Shown here in pieces: positions 22,833-34,031 of a stretch of DNA of 64,000 nt. Source of the stretch: Hsuehochloa calcarea (taxonomy: Eukaryota > Streptophyta > Magnoliopsida > Poales > Poaceae); assembly GCA_036346395.1 (NCBI GenBank), contig CM070594.1, forward strand, positions 24,585,385-24,649,384. The letters are read 5' to 3'. Each line of letters starts with the position of its first letter. Within the stretch, counting starts at the first letter, position 1. A program made the position numbers and the translations under genes. The notes below the pieces were generated by a model, which did no database searches, was not told the origin of the DNA, and saw only the letters and a list, made by a program, of their open reading frames with translations.

Positions 22833-23110
22833 AATCTACCCCCTTAGAAAGAATCTCGACCCCGAGATTCGGACAGACAGGGAAGAAGATTAGGACACAC
22901 GGACCTTGTCCACTCTACCAAACGGCTTTCTCTTCTAAGTGAGACCAAATCGAAATAGAAATTGAATTGGCTAGCATTTACCTGGTTCGACATGCCTTGC
23001 AGATAGCGTTGAATTCTGGATGACTTGACTTGGAGTCTAAGGCGCTCCTCGTCATAATCCTAGCATGGGGTTCTTGGTCAGCGTAGCCCCTAAGTTAAAT
23101 GGAATTGCCA
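22833..23110 (-). other. 3' internal remnant of the gypsy element
   Basis: The stretch begins with the polypurine tract (22833-22852 region) and continues through untranslated sequence (GAATCTCGACCCCGAG, CTACCAAACGGCTTTCTC). No pol domain is recognisable, so the coding interior has been deleted between here and the gag relic at 23124. Confidence 0.6.
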
Positions 23111-23123
23111 TCGAGGCTTGCTT

Positions 23124-23375
23124 TCATGGGTATCTGTGGGCATAATGACCTTTCTTGTGGCACTTATAGCAAAGGACCCCTAAGAGTGGACAATCTGTTA
23201 ATGAAGCTTTCTCCAGTAGGCAATTGATAGCATAGTGACCCCTCTTATGGCAAATGAAAAAGGTAACTAATGCGACATTAGAGTTCTTCTGTGACTGGTC
23301 TCCAATAGATGCGATGGGGAACACAAAGCTGGTCGGATGGTTCGTTGTTGTTTCTTGAGGCATTGGCAAGCCCAA
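23124..23375 (-). pseudogene. gag: Gypsy Gag zinc-knuckle relic
   Basis: The minus-strand frame shows two degenerate CCHC knuckles: FFICHKRGHYAINC (first Cys replaced by Phe) and CYKCHKKGHYAHRY (last Cys replaced by Tyr). Double knuckles of this spacing occur in Ty3/gypsy Gag. Each knuckle has lost one zinc ligand, so both are broken. The piece belongs to the element whose 3' LTR is 14545-22832. Confidence 0.65.
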
Positions 23376-24035
23376 ACTTCTGTATGTGTGTAACTGTGAT
23401 AAGTGAAGGGATACGGGTAGGCTACGCTAGCTGGCAATTCAAAAATTCTACCACGTAAACCAGGATGCCAGGCAAGCAAGAGATCACAGACCGTTACCAC
23501 CAGACGCGCAATGCAATGGAAGAAGAGTTGGAGCTGTTTGGTCCAACGAAGAGCGTCGATGTAGTGGTCGTAGTCGATCGTCCGACGTAGCTGATTATTC
23601 AACTTAGTCGATCGCCCAGCGTAGTGGTCGCTGGTCGTCTCCTCCAATAACCGATCGCTTTCCTTGCAATGCCGCTGATCGTCTTCGAGCGCAACAGCAA
23701 CCGCAGTAGCGCCTCTACGGTATCCACATGTCTAGGGCAGGAACACTGTACACCGGTGTGCTGGCACCAAATCGCATGGGAATGCTCTCTCAAGAAGATG
23801 ACGGCTAGGGTTTGTAGCAACTCACGTCAAGGGCTACACCGCACCAACTAATGAGACGAGAGTGAGCTTACGACACACCAAAGCTACCTCCCATGTGCAA
23901 CCCGTGGGCGGTGCCTTCATCGAAGGTGGGCGGTACCATTCGGCAAGCGAGCCGATGGTACCGTACAGGGGGGTTGCGGTGGAGGTCGGAAATGTTAAGT
24001 GCATCCTTTTGAAATGCGATTTTCGGCTAGGTTAT
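23376..24035. other. Unassigned sequence left of Sirevirus B
   Basis: No gene is recognised. Bases 23545-23640 carry several GTCGATCG/GATCGTCCGAC and AGCGTAGTGGTCG units, and ORFs here are short and without motifs. It may be gypsy leader DNA. The last five bases (GTTAT, 24031-24035) are the target duplication of Sirevirus B. Confidence 0.4.
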
Positions 24036-25934
24036 TGTAGGACCGGAAAGGCGACTAGGGGGGTGAATAGGCGCTTTCACAACTTTCTCGCCTAAATCAA
24101 ATTCAACACGAACTTTACTCCTTTAGCTATGAAAGCTAAGAAGATCAGTAAGCGCACAGTGGAAGCCTTGTGCTGAATTCGATAACCCCGACAACCACAC
24201 GAAACAAAAGTGGAGACTTAATCTCAAAGGGCAGATTTGGGCACAGGCGGTCTGACCGGCTACCAAAGCGATCGACCGACGGCCAACGAATGATCGGATC
24301 GGCTACTAATCGGCGGTCGGACCGGTGGAAATCGGTTCGACCGGCAGCATACTAGCGGTTCAGAACGCGCGGTCGGACCGCCGTTATAAAATCGGTCAGA
24401 CCGGTTCAGTCCAGTACTGAAAAATCAAGCCCAAATTCAAAACGAAATTTGATCCAACTTTTGATTCAACCAATGAAACTTGATAAAATTTCGAGCACAC
24501 CTCCCTAATGATATTAGAGACCTATTTCTAGCGACGATCCTTGGATCCACTTCAGAATCGATCTCTCAAGGATTTAACAAAGAAGTGCACAAACCCTAGA
24601 AATATGAAAATCTTTGATTCAAGACTTGCTTGTGGAGGTTGATGGTCTAGATGATTCTAGGAGTACTTCCACACATCAAACCAAGGCAAAGTGGGTCAAT
24701 AGACCAAGTTTAACCACTTGAATCAAGGAAGCACCAAATTCATCCAAATGAGAGAAGAACAGAAAAGAGAGACAAATGAACTCTCAAGTAAGCATCACAA
24801 GATTGATTGATCTCACAAGATGCTTACAAAGCCACTCCCTCAAGGAGGACAAGAGCTCACCAAGGAGCAACCACAATCTCTCCCTCTCTTCCTCTCCAAA
24901 CCCTAACGCTAGAAAAGGCTAAGGAAAACCAAATGAAAAGCTTCAAGGGGTTTTACATCTCCCCCTTCTCTATTTATAGGAGAGGCCTAGGGTTTCACTT
25001 TTGGGACTCACTCACACATGGGACCCACACACAACATAACCATTGAAGCAATCGCCTGCTTCACCACGTATAGGTTGATCAGCGGTTCTCATCGCGTCGC
25101 CAAGCCTCTCTTGCCGAATCCCATCGGAACCTCCCAGAGACTCGCACCGATATCCGCATCGCCTGATCCAACCAGCTGCACCGAATCACCCGTTCGATCC
25201 ATCTTGCCCATCCTGCACCATGCTTGAGTCACACGACCTCACCCGGTATCCATGATCGTTCTGGACCTCAGCTCTCCAAGCGTAGTCCCGATCCAACCAC
25301 CGATGACGTCGTTGACCTGCAAGCCACCTGCACAGCAATAGACAAACAAACCGTTTCCGGGAACAAGTTCTTCACAACTTGACCCACGTCAGCTCCGCAA
25401 TGCAATATACAACAATAAAGCATTGAAGTTCATACAACAAACACAATCAAAACACATCAATGCAAACTTGGCTATCCTCCAAGTCAACCCCGGTCTGACC
25501 GCCCCACAAGGCCGGTCCGACCGATTTCAGGCCGGTCGGACCGATCCCACAAAGGCGGTCGGACCGGTCGAAAAGACTTAGCCAAAATTCCATCGTGAAA
25601 ATCCGAAACCTTCTGGAATTTTCAACTCAATAGAACTTTTGACTGGGAGCTCCAAAAATGATGTGACCACATCCAGGAGACTCCCCTCACCTGCCTGCAC
25701 AACCTATTTTTGGATTAGCTCCAAAATCCACTTTTAGGTCATGCCGGTCCGACCGGCAACCACTGCCGGTCCGACCTCTCCACGGGCGGTCAGACCGCCC
25801 CACACAACCGGTCGGATCACTTTGTGGTCCGACAGATCAAGCAAAACAAAAACGCGAGATTTTGCAAACCAACAAAGCCATTGCCAATTGACTCATCATC
25901 CTGAGATCGTGCACATATCCTCACGATATCCACA
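24036..25934 (-). repeat. 3' LTR of Sirevirus B
   Basis: A 1.9-kb LTR running TGTAGGACCGG to GATATCCACA, near-identical to 30033-31941. Palindrome clusters lie at 24245-24410, 25495-25570 and 25740-25830. TATTTATA (TATA box of the minus strand) lies at 24971-24978. It is followed by ATCTCCCCCTT (25935-25945), the complement of the polypurine tract, so this is the 3' LTR. Confidence 0.95.
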
Positions 25935-27337
25935 ATCTCCCCCTTGATGAACACATTGGCAATTTCCCAGAAAATGTGGTTTTTCGAATTGAAAAGTAAA
26001 ACAAATCGCCGTGCTGCATAAAGGCACAACTTGGTCCATAAGCAAGAAAAAGCCTAGGAACCGACCAAGCTGGCTTCATAATAGTATAGGCAAGTGAGAT
26101 AAGGCAATGAAAGCACAAAAGGATTCAAATTCCAGAAAGTAGCCAAAAATCTCACTTAGGTCCATAAGAAAGACAAAATGTTCTATTTGACCTTTGATCA
26201 TTGTGAGTCTTCTTCAATTGCAATTAAAGTCAGAAAAAGGCAATAAAACCCAGAGACTCAACTCACTATGATCACAAATTTTCAAAAGTCTCATTTTTTT
26301 GTGTGTTCTTTTATGTAAAACCAGTATTTTCTTCAATCCTTCTCCCCCTTTGACAATGAATTCATCAAGATGCAAGGGAAAAGAAAAAGAAGATGAAATG
26401 ACTTTATTTGAAATTTAGCAAAAAGGAGCCATGACCATTATCGAAGTAGACAGTACAAGAATTATACCAAGCCATATAAGGTGAAGAAGCTATATTCAAT
26501 CATGGCAAAACATATACTGCAAAGCTAAAACCAAGTTAGCAGAAATCTGAGATTAAAAGAATGAATACCATGAAAAGTTGCTCAATATCATAGTTTCACT
26601 ACAAGCAACCAAAAATGAGTCAAGCCATGTCTATAAGTAAAAAGAGACTCAAAACAAGAATTGAGGCATTTTGAGCATTAAGAGTATTCTTTTGAAGCAA
26701 AACTCAAGCACTTAGCATTTTGAGCTTATTCCTAGAAGGATTTTTTTTTTACTGTGCTAGATCTCAAGCCTTGCTGCGATCATCTCAAGCGATAAGCTTA
26801 AAAGAGTGGTCTAGGTCATCCAAAACTCCCCCTGAGTTCATGCCTAGTGCAATGGCAAGCCGTCTCATGAGAAAGGATTGGTGAGATCAGTTTTTTCGCA
26901 CAGAAAATCTCATCTTTCATTTGCTTGACTTAAGAAGATAAAAAGCTCATTTTCATCTCAAAATAAGTTCAAGACTCAATTCAACCTATATGACATGGCA
27001 AGAATCATAAGAGGATCACTAGAGCAAAGCTAGTCACAAGATCCAACAAGACATGATTTGATTCAATTTGCTCACAGATATAAAGCTAGCAAGGCAAAAG
27101 CTGAGCTAAACAAGAAGAGCCATAAAAGAAGTCTAGCTGACTATCACTTGAAATGACAAGGTATAGAGAATGAAATCAAGTCATACAAGGATAATAATCA
27201 AAGCTCCACAAGTTTTATTATGCAATGCAAGACATTTGAAATGAAAATGCATTATGATACAATGAATGCAAAAAGAGCAAATTCCCTCAAAACATCCATG
27301 CCTCAGTACTGGGATTTGAGATAAAAGATCTAGGTGT
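25935..27337 (-). other. 3' spacer of Sirevirus B with repeated polypurine motifs
   Basis: Non-coding. The polypurine tract complement is at 25935-25947. Further CTCCCCCTTTGACAATGAATTC (26341) and CTCCCCCTGAGTTC (26826) motifs resemble the repeated polypurine-like motifs of Sireviruses and recur at the same places in element D (47527, 48033). At 27290-27337, just after the Gag stop, a short tail coding RSFISNPSTEAW marks where the Gag-protease junction was joined to the 3' spacer. Confidence 0.75.
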
Positions 27338-29977
27338 TCAGTACTGAGATGGACGATGACTGGGAATAGCAAAAGAAGCAGCAGAAAAATGATTAGGCAC
27401 AAAATCATAAGAATGCCCACGAGCACCACCTGGACCTCTCCAAAATGATCTACCAAAAGACCGATACTCCCCCTGTCTAGGTGCTACCCGTGGTCTATCC
27501 TCACGATATCCAAAACCGATCACGCTGGACCCACCAAAAGAGTCAACAAAATTCTCTACAAACCTAGGCCTATATGTGGTACGCTGAATAGGCTGCCTGG
27601 CTCTAGAGACTACAGCTGAAGAAGAGACTCCTCTAATGGATCTCAAAGTGCTCACTCTCTCTTTCCTCTCAATCTTTGCTCTCCGGAAGCAAAACTCAAC
27701 AGTGTGGCCCTCTTTCTTGCAGAAGGTGCAATGGTACTTGACCTTTTGAGGGGTCCGTACTGGTGAGACAAAAGCACCTTTCTTGCTAGAAAGAGTTTGA
27801 GCAGAACCTGCAGATTTAAGAGCAACCTTTGAAGTCTTAGGAGGTTCTTGCTCAACCAGACCACCTTTCACAACTCTAGCAATCTTTGGTGGGAGATTCT
27901 TGGAAAGCTCTAGGGACTTAAAACCTAGGCCACTGTTTTTCACACTCACCTTGGATTGGTCTAGAATCAAGTTGAGTTTCTTTTTCCCACTAGAAAACTT
28001 CTCAAGAGTCATTTTGAGGTAATCATTCTCTTTTGCCAAAACTCCACAATTAGAGCACTTTTTAGAATTGATTGCCTCAACATGTTTGCTCTTAAGAAGG
28101 TCCACTTCCACTTTCAGAGCCTCACAAGACACACAATAGGACTCTCCAATCCTATTCAACTGCTCCTTAAATTTGACTCTAAAAGCCTCTTGTATCTTAC
28201 CAACAATAGTTTCAACTTCAGCATGCAACATACAAGAGGAAGAATCAATGACTTTCTTGGAAGCAGTAAAAGACATGGATCTTTCAATTTTAGCCTTTTC
28301 TTCAAGAGTCTTGTTTAATGCTTCAATCTCAATTGTAAGCTTGGGACAATTTTCACAAGATGCAACTCTAGGGTAAACCAGCATTTCTGTCAACTCTTGT
28401 ATCTTAATCCTATTATTCTTACAATGAGAGCATGTGTGACTAGCATCAAATTTTTGCAATTCTTTTAAAGAGCTATCCAGTTTTAATTCTAGCAAAGCAC
28501 AGTTTGAGCAAGTTAACGGAATAGCATCTAAAGCAGTCACATCAAGCGGAATGGCATTCATGCAAACAGAACTAGACTTGAGAGATTCTAGTTCAGAAAG
28601 AGCATTTTTCAATTGTTTTTCAACAGAGGAATGAGCATTATTCAGGCTTGACAATTCATTAAGCAAGCTAGAGCATGAATCACAGAAATCATCAGGATTA
28701 ATGGATTTGAGCCTAACCACTTCTAGGTTCAAATTATCAATCATAGTATCCTGTTTCTTAATCAATTTAGCTTGCTTATGCAGTTTTTGTTCAGCAAGCA
28801 CCAAAGCCCTTTTCATGTCAGGAAGTGAAGGGCATACCTCATCGGGATCACTAAAAGGATCCTCGCTGTTGGAGGAGTCGCTGTCGTGGCTGTTCTTAGC
28901 CATAAAGCACATGCCTGTGAAATCACGTGCCTTCTTCTTGCCACGGGAGACACTCTTGTCGTCCTCCGCCTCCGAGTCCACATCATCCATGCTCACATCC
29001 TCTAGAGCTTCAAGGACTCGGCTGACAAACTTGCGATAGTTTGTCTTCTTGGACTTAGCATCCTTCGCTTGAGGATGCCTTTGTGACTCCTTCTCCTCCT
29101 TGCCCTTCAACTTGGGGCATCTAGAGCGAATGTGGTTCGGCTCACCACATTCAAAGCATGTGATAGGTCTACCTCTCTTCCTACTCCTCACATTGTTGTA
29201 AGCTCTCGTGAATTTTGTGGATAGGAGGGCTAAATCATCTTCAGGTAGTCTCTCAAGTTGCTCATCGCTCAAAGAATGCAAAGCAGAAAAAGAAAAGCCA
29301 GATGAGCTAACATCAAAAGAATCAGAATATCTACCCTTAGATTGGTCGACCACTAAAGCCATCGAATCTGTCATGGGGAGACGCGAGATAAAATCAATCT
29401 CATGCGTCTTCAACCTAGAGTAAAGCTTATCCATCGTAAGCTCACTCATGACAGTGTTGTCATTGATGGCAGTGATCTTCATCCCCCAGACCTTCACATC
29501 CAAAGCACCCAAAAGCTGGCGTGCATTTTCAGACTCAGAAAAGACAAGATCAACAGCGCGGAGATCATGAAGAATTTTAGAAAATCTCCCCCACAGTTCA
29601 TCTAAAGATTCACCAGGCCTTTGCTCGATCTTAGAGTATGCTTTCTTCAGCTGGTTCTGTCTCACTTCCTTGATCGCGGTGGACCCCTCGTGATAATCAC
29701 AAAGAGTCCGCCAGATCTCATGAGCAGACAGCAAATGAGCAACACGCTCAAACTCCGATCGACTAAGGCCTTGAATCAAGAAATTTCGAGCCCTGCTGTT
29801 GTTCTCCACATCTGGAGTGATCAAATTGTCATCGGCTAGCACGACATAAGGGTTTTTTACCTTAAGCCAAATCGCGTGCCCTTGAGCCTCGATGTAGGCC
29901 TGCATTCGGGCCTTCCAATACGCAAAATCAACTCCATCAAAAACATGTGGCCTCAAGGTATACCTGTCAGTCGCCAT
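27338..29977 (-). CDS. gag: Sirevirus Gag, intact 879 residues
   Basis: An uninterrupted 879-residue frame starting MATDRYTLRPHVFDG. Residues 1-190 are a copia Gag core (YWKARMQAYIE; LSRSEFERVAHLLSAHEIW). A CCHC knuckle spans 274-287 (CFECGEPNHIRSRC). An acidic region covers about 320-390, and a long coiled coil covers about 390-690. A second CCHC spans 750-763 (CTFCKKEGHTVEFC), and the tail is Arg/Gly/Ser-rich (800-879). Six CxxC pairs sit in the coiled coil at 432, 490, 516, 541, 615 and 641. The stop replaces the Trp codon seen in element D (SQYW). No protease, integrase or RT follows, so this is a Gag-only element. Gag would assemble particles; mobility would need Pol from another copy. 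Confidence 0.93.
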   Translation of the reverse strand: MATDRYTLRPHVFDGVDFAYWKARMQAYIEAQGHAIWLKVKNPYVVLADDNLITPDVENNSRARNFLIQGLSRSEFERVAHLLSAHEIWRTLCDYHEGSTAIKEVRQNQLKKAYSKIEQRPGESLDELWGRFSKILHDLRAVDLVFSESENARQLLGALDVKVWGMKITAINDNTVMSELTMDKLYSRLKTHEIDFISRLPMTDSMALVVDQSKGRYSDSFDVSSSGFSFSALHSLSDEQLERLPEDDLALLSTKFTRAYNNVRSRKRGRPITCFECGEPNHIRSRCPKLKGKEEKESQRHPQAKDAKSKKTNYRKFVSRVLEALEDVSMDDVDSEAEDDKSVSRGKKKARDFTGMCFMAKNSHDSDSSNSEDPFSDPDEVCPSLPDMKRALVLAEQKLHKQAKLIKKQDTMIDNLNLEVVRLKSINPDDFCDSCSSLLNELSSLNNAHSSVEKQLKNALSELESLKSSSVCMNAIPLDVTALDAIPLTCSNCALLELKLDSSLKELQKFDASHTCSHCKNNRIKIQELTEMLVYPRVASCENCPKLTIEIEALNKTLEEKAKIERSMSFTASKKVIDSSSCMLHAEVETIVGKIQEAFRVKFKEQLNRIGESYCVSCEALKVEVDLLKSKHVEAINSKKCSNCGVLAKENDYLKMTLEKFSSGKKKLNLILDQSKVSVKNSGLGFKSLELSKNLPPKIARVVKGGLVEQEPPKTSKVALKSAGSAQTLSSKKGAFVSPVRTPQKVKYHCTFCKKEGHTVEFCFRRAKIERKERVSTLRSIRGVSSSAVVSRARQPIQRTTYRPRFVENFVDSFGGSSVIGFGYREDRPRVAPRQGEYRSFGRSFWRGPGGARGHSYDFVPNHFSAASFAIPSHRPSQY

Positions 29978-30017
29978 GGCTCCAAAGACCGGTTAAGATC
30001 TATGAGAAGAGCTAACC

Positions 30018-30032
30018 GGCTCTGATACCACT
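30018..30032 (-). other. Primer-binding site of Sirevirus B
   Basis: The + strand reads GGCTCTGATACCA; its reverse complement TGGTATCAGAGCC matches initiator tRNA-Met exactly. It lies two bases from the 5' LTR. Confidence 0.95.
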
Positions 30033-31941
30033 TGTAGGACCAGAAAGGCGACTAGGGGGGGTGAATAGGCGCTTTCACAACTTTCTCGCCTAAATCAAAT
30101 TCAACACGAACTTTACTCCTTTAGCTATGAAAGCTAAGAAGATCAGTAAGCGCACAGTGGAAGCCTTGTGCTGAATTCGATAACCCCGACAACCACACGA
30201 CACAAAAGTGGAGACTTAATCTCAAAGGGCAGATCTGGGCACAGGCGGTCTGACCGACTACCAAGGGCGGTCTGACCGACGACCAACGAGCGGTCGGACC
30301 GGCTACTAACTGGCGGTCGGACCGGTGGAAATCGGTTCGACCCGGCAGTACTAGCGGTCTGAAAACGCGGGCGGTCGGACCGCCGTTATAAAATCGGTCA
30401 GACCGGTTCAGTCCAGTACTGAAAAATCAAGCCCAAATCCAAAATGAAATTTGATCCAACTTTTCATTCAACCAATGAAACTTGACCAAATTTCGAGCAC
30501 ACCTCCCTAATGATATTAGAGACCTATTTCTAGCGACGATCCTTCAGATCCACTTCGCAGAATCGATCTCTCAAGGATTTAACAAAGAAGTGCACAAACC
30601 CTAGAAATATGAAAATCTTTGATTCAAGACTTGCTTGTGGAGGTTGATGGTCTAGATGATTCTAGGAGTACTTCCACACATCAAAGCAAGGCAAAGTGGG
30701 TCAATAGACCAAGTTTAACCACTTGAATCAAGGAAGCACCAAATTCATCCAAATGAGAGAAGAACACAAAAGAGAGACAAATGAACTCTCAAGCAAGCAT
30801 CACAAGATTGATTGATCTCACAAGATGCTTACAAAGTCACTCCCTCAAGGAGGACAAGAGCTCACCAAGGAGCAACCACAATCTCTCCCTCTCTTCCTCT
30901 CCAAACCCTAACCCTAGAAAAGGCTAAGGAAAACCAAATGAAAAGCTTCAAGGGGTTTTACATCTCCCCCTTCTCTATTTATAGGAGAGGCCTAGGGTTT
31001 CACTTTTGGGACCCACTCACACATGGGACCCACACACAACATAACCATTGAAGCAATCGCCTGCTTCACCACGTGTAGGTTGATCAGCGGTTCTCATCAC
31101 GTCGCCAAGCCTCTCTTGTCCGAATCCCATCGGAACCTCCCAGAGACTCGCACCGATATCCGCACCGCCTGATCCAACCAGCTGCACCGAACCACCCGTT
31201 CGATCCATCTTGCCCATCCTGCACCATGCTTGAGTCACACGACCTCACCCCGTATCCATGATCGTTCTGGACCTCAGCTCTCCAAGCGTAGTCCCGATCC
31301 AACCACCGATGACGTTGTTGACCTGCAAGCCACCTGCACAGCAATAGACAAACAAACCGTTTCCGGGAACAAGTTCTTCACAACTTGACCCACGTCAGCT
31401 CCGCAATGCAATATACAACAATAAAGCATTGAAGTTCATACAACAAACACAATCAAAACACATCAATGCAAACTTGGCTATCCTCCAAGTCAACCCCGGT
31501 CTGACCGCCCCACAAGGCCGGTCCGACCGATTTCAGGCCGGTCGGACCGATCCCACAAAGGCGGTCGGACCGGTCGAAAAGACTTAGCCAAAATTCCATC
31601 GTGAAAATCCGAAACCTTCTGGAATTTTCAACTCAATAGAACTTTTGACTGGGAGCTCCAAAAATGATGTGACCACATCCAGGAGACTCCCCTCACCTGC
31701 CTGCACAACCTATTTTTGGATTAGCTCCAAAATCCACTTTTAAGTCAGGCCGGTCCGACCGGCAACCACTGCCGGTCCGACCTCTCCACGGGCGGTCTGA
31801 TCGCCCCACACAACCGGTCAGACCGCCTGTGGTCTGACAGACTGAAGCAAACCCCGAAAACGTGAGATTTTGCAAACCAACAAAGCCATTGCCAATTGAC
31901 TCATCATCCGAGATCGTGCACATATCCTCACGATATCCACA
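30033..31941 (-). repeat. 5' LTR of Sirevirus B
   Basis: Pairs with 24036-25934. By eye the two LTRs differ at roughly twenty sites over about 1.3 kb of ordinary sequence, and much more within the palindrome clusters (30243-30410, 31745-31860). The flanking GTTAT at 24031-24035 and 31942-31946 is a perfect 5-bp target duplication, so the 7.9-kb unit transposed as such. TATTTATA lies at 30976-30983. Confidence 0.95.
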
Positions 31942-32080
31942 GTTATAGTACTGAACAACTGAGCTAAAAATTTTTATGTTTAGTTGTATGACTTTTAGGT
32001 TGGCTGGCTACAACTCCGAGTTGGGAAATATCTAAAATGTCTCTAAGGCAAATGATGGCTTATTTGATATCGTTTAACGT
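31942..32080. other. Unassigned sequence after Sirevirus B
   Basis: It begins with the GTTAT target duplication. The following 130 bases show no gene or repeat that I recognise. Confidence 0.5.
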
Positions 32081-32540
32081 TAATTAACGCAATTGACAGT
32101 AATTAACGACATTTAATGACAAGTAACGACATTAACGCAATGGATGACAACCACCATAATTAATGATAATTAACGCAATTAACAACAATTAACGATATTT
32201 AACAACAACCAACGACAATGAACGATAATTAACACAATTGACGTAATTGACGACAACCATTGTAATTAATGATAATTAACGCAATTGATGTAATTAATGA
32301 CAATTAACGCAACAGACGATAATTACTGCAATTAACGACAACTACCGCAATTAATGTCAATTAACGCATCTTACCGTAATTAATGATAATTAACACAGCT
32401 CACCACAATTAACGCAGTTGACCAAATTAACGTAATAGACCACAATTGATGATAATTATTACAATAAATAATCATTACATAAATAATTACAATAACTAGT
32501 TATTACATAAATAATGATTAAAAATCAATTATTACATAAA
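32081..32540. repeat. TTAACG-rich minisatellite
   Basis: About 400 bases built from variants of AATTAACG-CAATTGACG-ACAATTAATG with a loose 12-15-base rhythm, then ATAAATAATTAC units to 32540. There is no coding potential. CpG within TAACG units is often replaced by TG or CA, consistent with methylation decay. A compositionally similar AT-rich tract lies at 43005-43500. Confidence 0.75.
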
Positions 32541-32569
32541 TGATTAATTTAAAATATAAAAATAAATAG

Positions 32570-33130
32570 GGCCGGCGACTAGGGTTTGGGCTGGTGGCGG
32601 CGGCGACGGGGTAGTAGGAGGAGGGCGTGGGCGATGGTGCTGGCCGGTGGAGGCGTCGGGCAGGGAGGAGAAGGGCGCCTGGCTTGGGAGGAGGAGGAGG
32701 AGGAGGAGGAGGAGGCGGCGTCGGCATCGGGCGAGGATGAGGCGGGCGCTGGTTGGCGGATGCGCCGAGGAGGAAGGAGGAGGGCACTGGGCTCGGGGGA
32801 GGAGGAGAAGGGTGGCGCCTGTGTCGGGGAAGGGGAGGAGGAGGCGGAGGCACCGTGGAAGACAGAGGAGAAGGGCACTGTGGGAGGGAGGAGGGCAGCG
32901 GCGTCTGCGCGGGAGGAGAAGGGGTGAGGGAGGAGGATGGAGGGTGGTAGCGCCAGCACAAGGGAGGAAGGAGGAGGCTGGGTGCCAGCGTGGGAGGAGG
33001 ACGAAGGAGATAGGCGCTGGGGTATGGAGGAAGGAGCTGGGGAGGAAGAGGAGCAGGAGGAGAAGCTGGCGCGATTGGGAGGGCTAGGGTTTTGGACGGG
33101 CGACGGCAGGGAGGAGAGAGGGTTTTGTTG
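32570..33130. repeat. GA-rich (GGAGGA) low-complexity block
   Basis: Purine-rich GGAGGAGGAGG and GGGCGCTGG-type repeats give open frames in all directions. One is a 273-codon Pro/Ser-rich frame on the minus strand (32518-33339) and several are Glu/Arg/Gly-rich frames on the + strand. None has a domain, a plausible start context or non-repetitive sequence, so I do not call a gene. Confidence 0.7.
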
Positions 33131-33952
33131 AATGGCAAAACACGGGTAATTACCCCCAACGGGAGGAGGGCTGTAAAAGCGGAATGAGGTCGTGGGAAGC
33201 TATTGGAAGCTACCCTTCGGTGGCTTCTGCTTTTCCGCGGCTTTTGGCTTCGGGAAAACCGGTGGAAAAAAATTGTCCATTTGGAACAACTTCGGCTTTT
33301 TCGAGTGAAATGTCGAAGCCGAAGCCGTTCCAAACACACAATGAGAGGCGCGTCCGCTACTAACTTAAGCAGCGGGCATCCGTTGTTTTAGCAATCTCCA
33401 AGTGCACGGGCGGTTCTCAAATTGGTACAACTGCTTTTCCTCTTTGGTCAAATGTGAGCAATTTCTTCGGCACTCGAGTTTGTCGTTCTTAGTAAGACTA
33501 TGACACTTCAGCCCAAATTACTACAGTTATTAGCTAGTGTTCGTTGTTCAAGCCCAAATTTTTTGGTCCAATTCAGTTATCCAAGCCCAAGTCCAATTGT
33601 ACTTCCCATTTATTGTCAGTCCGAAATGGTTTCCAAGAAATTTTCAATTCCTGCTTTCGTGATTCGTTCCTCAGCCATTTCTTATCTTTCTTTGATGCTT
33701 GTCAAGTTGACAATAAACCAAGCTGTCGTCACGAACACATGGTTGACAAAATGAGAGAGAAAACGGAAATACTCATGGTGGATAATTTACATACTACATT
33801 TTTAGAAAAGTATACTGACACATCACCCCAACCATTTCAAAATATACTTTTGCACTTTTGCACTTTGCAGGTAAATTATCATAAGTTTCACTTTCCACCA
33901 GATTTTGCCATTAGTTTCACATAACACCACCCTGCATGCAGTATTGTGACAG
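33131..33952. other. Intergenic sequence, possible small DNA transposon remnant
   Basis: Bases 33195-33345 contain repeated TTCGGCTTTTTCG and CGAAGCCGAAGCC inverted pairs and GTTCCAAACA, which looks like the end of a small foldback or hAT-like element, but no matching second end or target duplication was found. The rest shows only short ORFs. Confidence 0.35.
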
Positions 33953-34031
33953 AACCGCCTAGTCAAACCACATATGCAAAACCGCCTAGTTAAATCATAC
34001 CATATATACAAAACCACCTAGTCAAACCACC
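33953..34031. repeat. Three-unit tandem repeat
   Basis: ACCGCCTAGTCAAACCACATATGCAAA-like units occur three times (33954, 33981 and 34011). The third is truncated and CpG-decayed to ACCACCTAG. Each unit is about 27-30 bases. Confidence 0.75.

Noticed and set aside
27181..27456. 91-codon minus-strand ORF overlapping the end of Gag
   Set aside because: It is the other-frame shadow of the Gag tail and 3' spacer; the Gag frame itself has clear homology.
32518..33339. 273-codon Pro/Ser-rich ORF on the minus strand and Glu/Arg-rich ORFs on the + strand
   Set aside because: They arise from a GGAGGA-rich low-complexity block that is open in several frames. No domain, non-repetitive core or splice context supports a gene.
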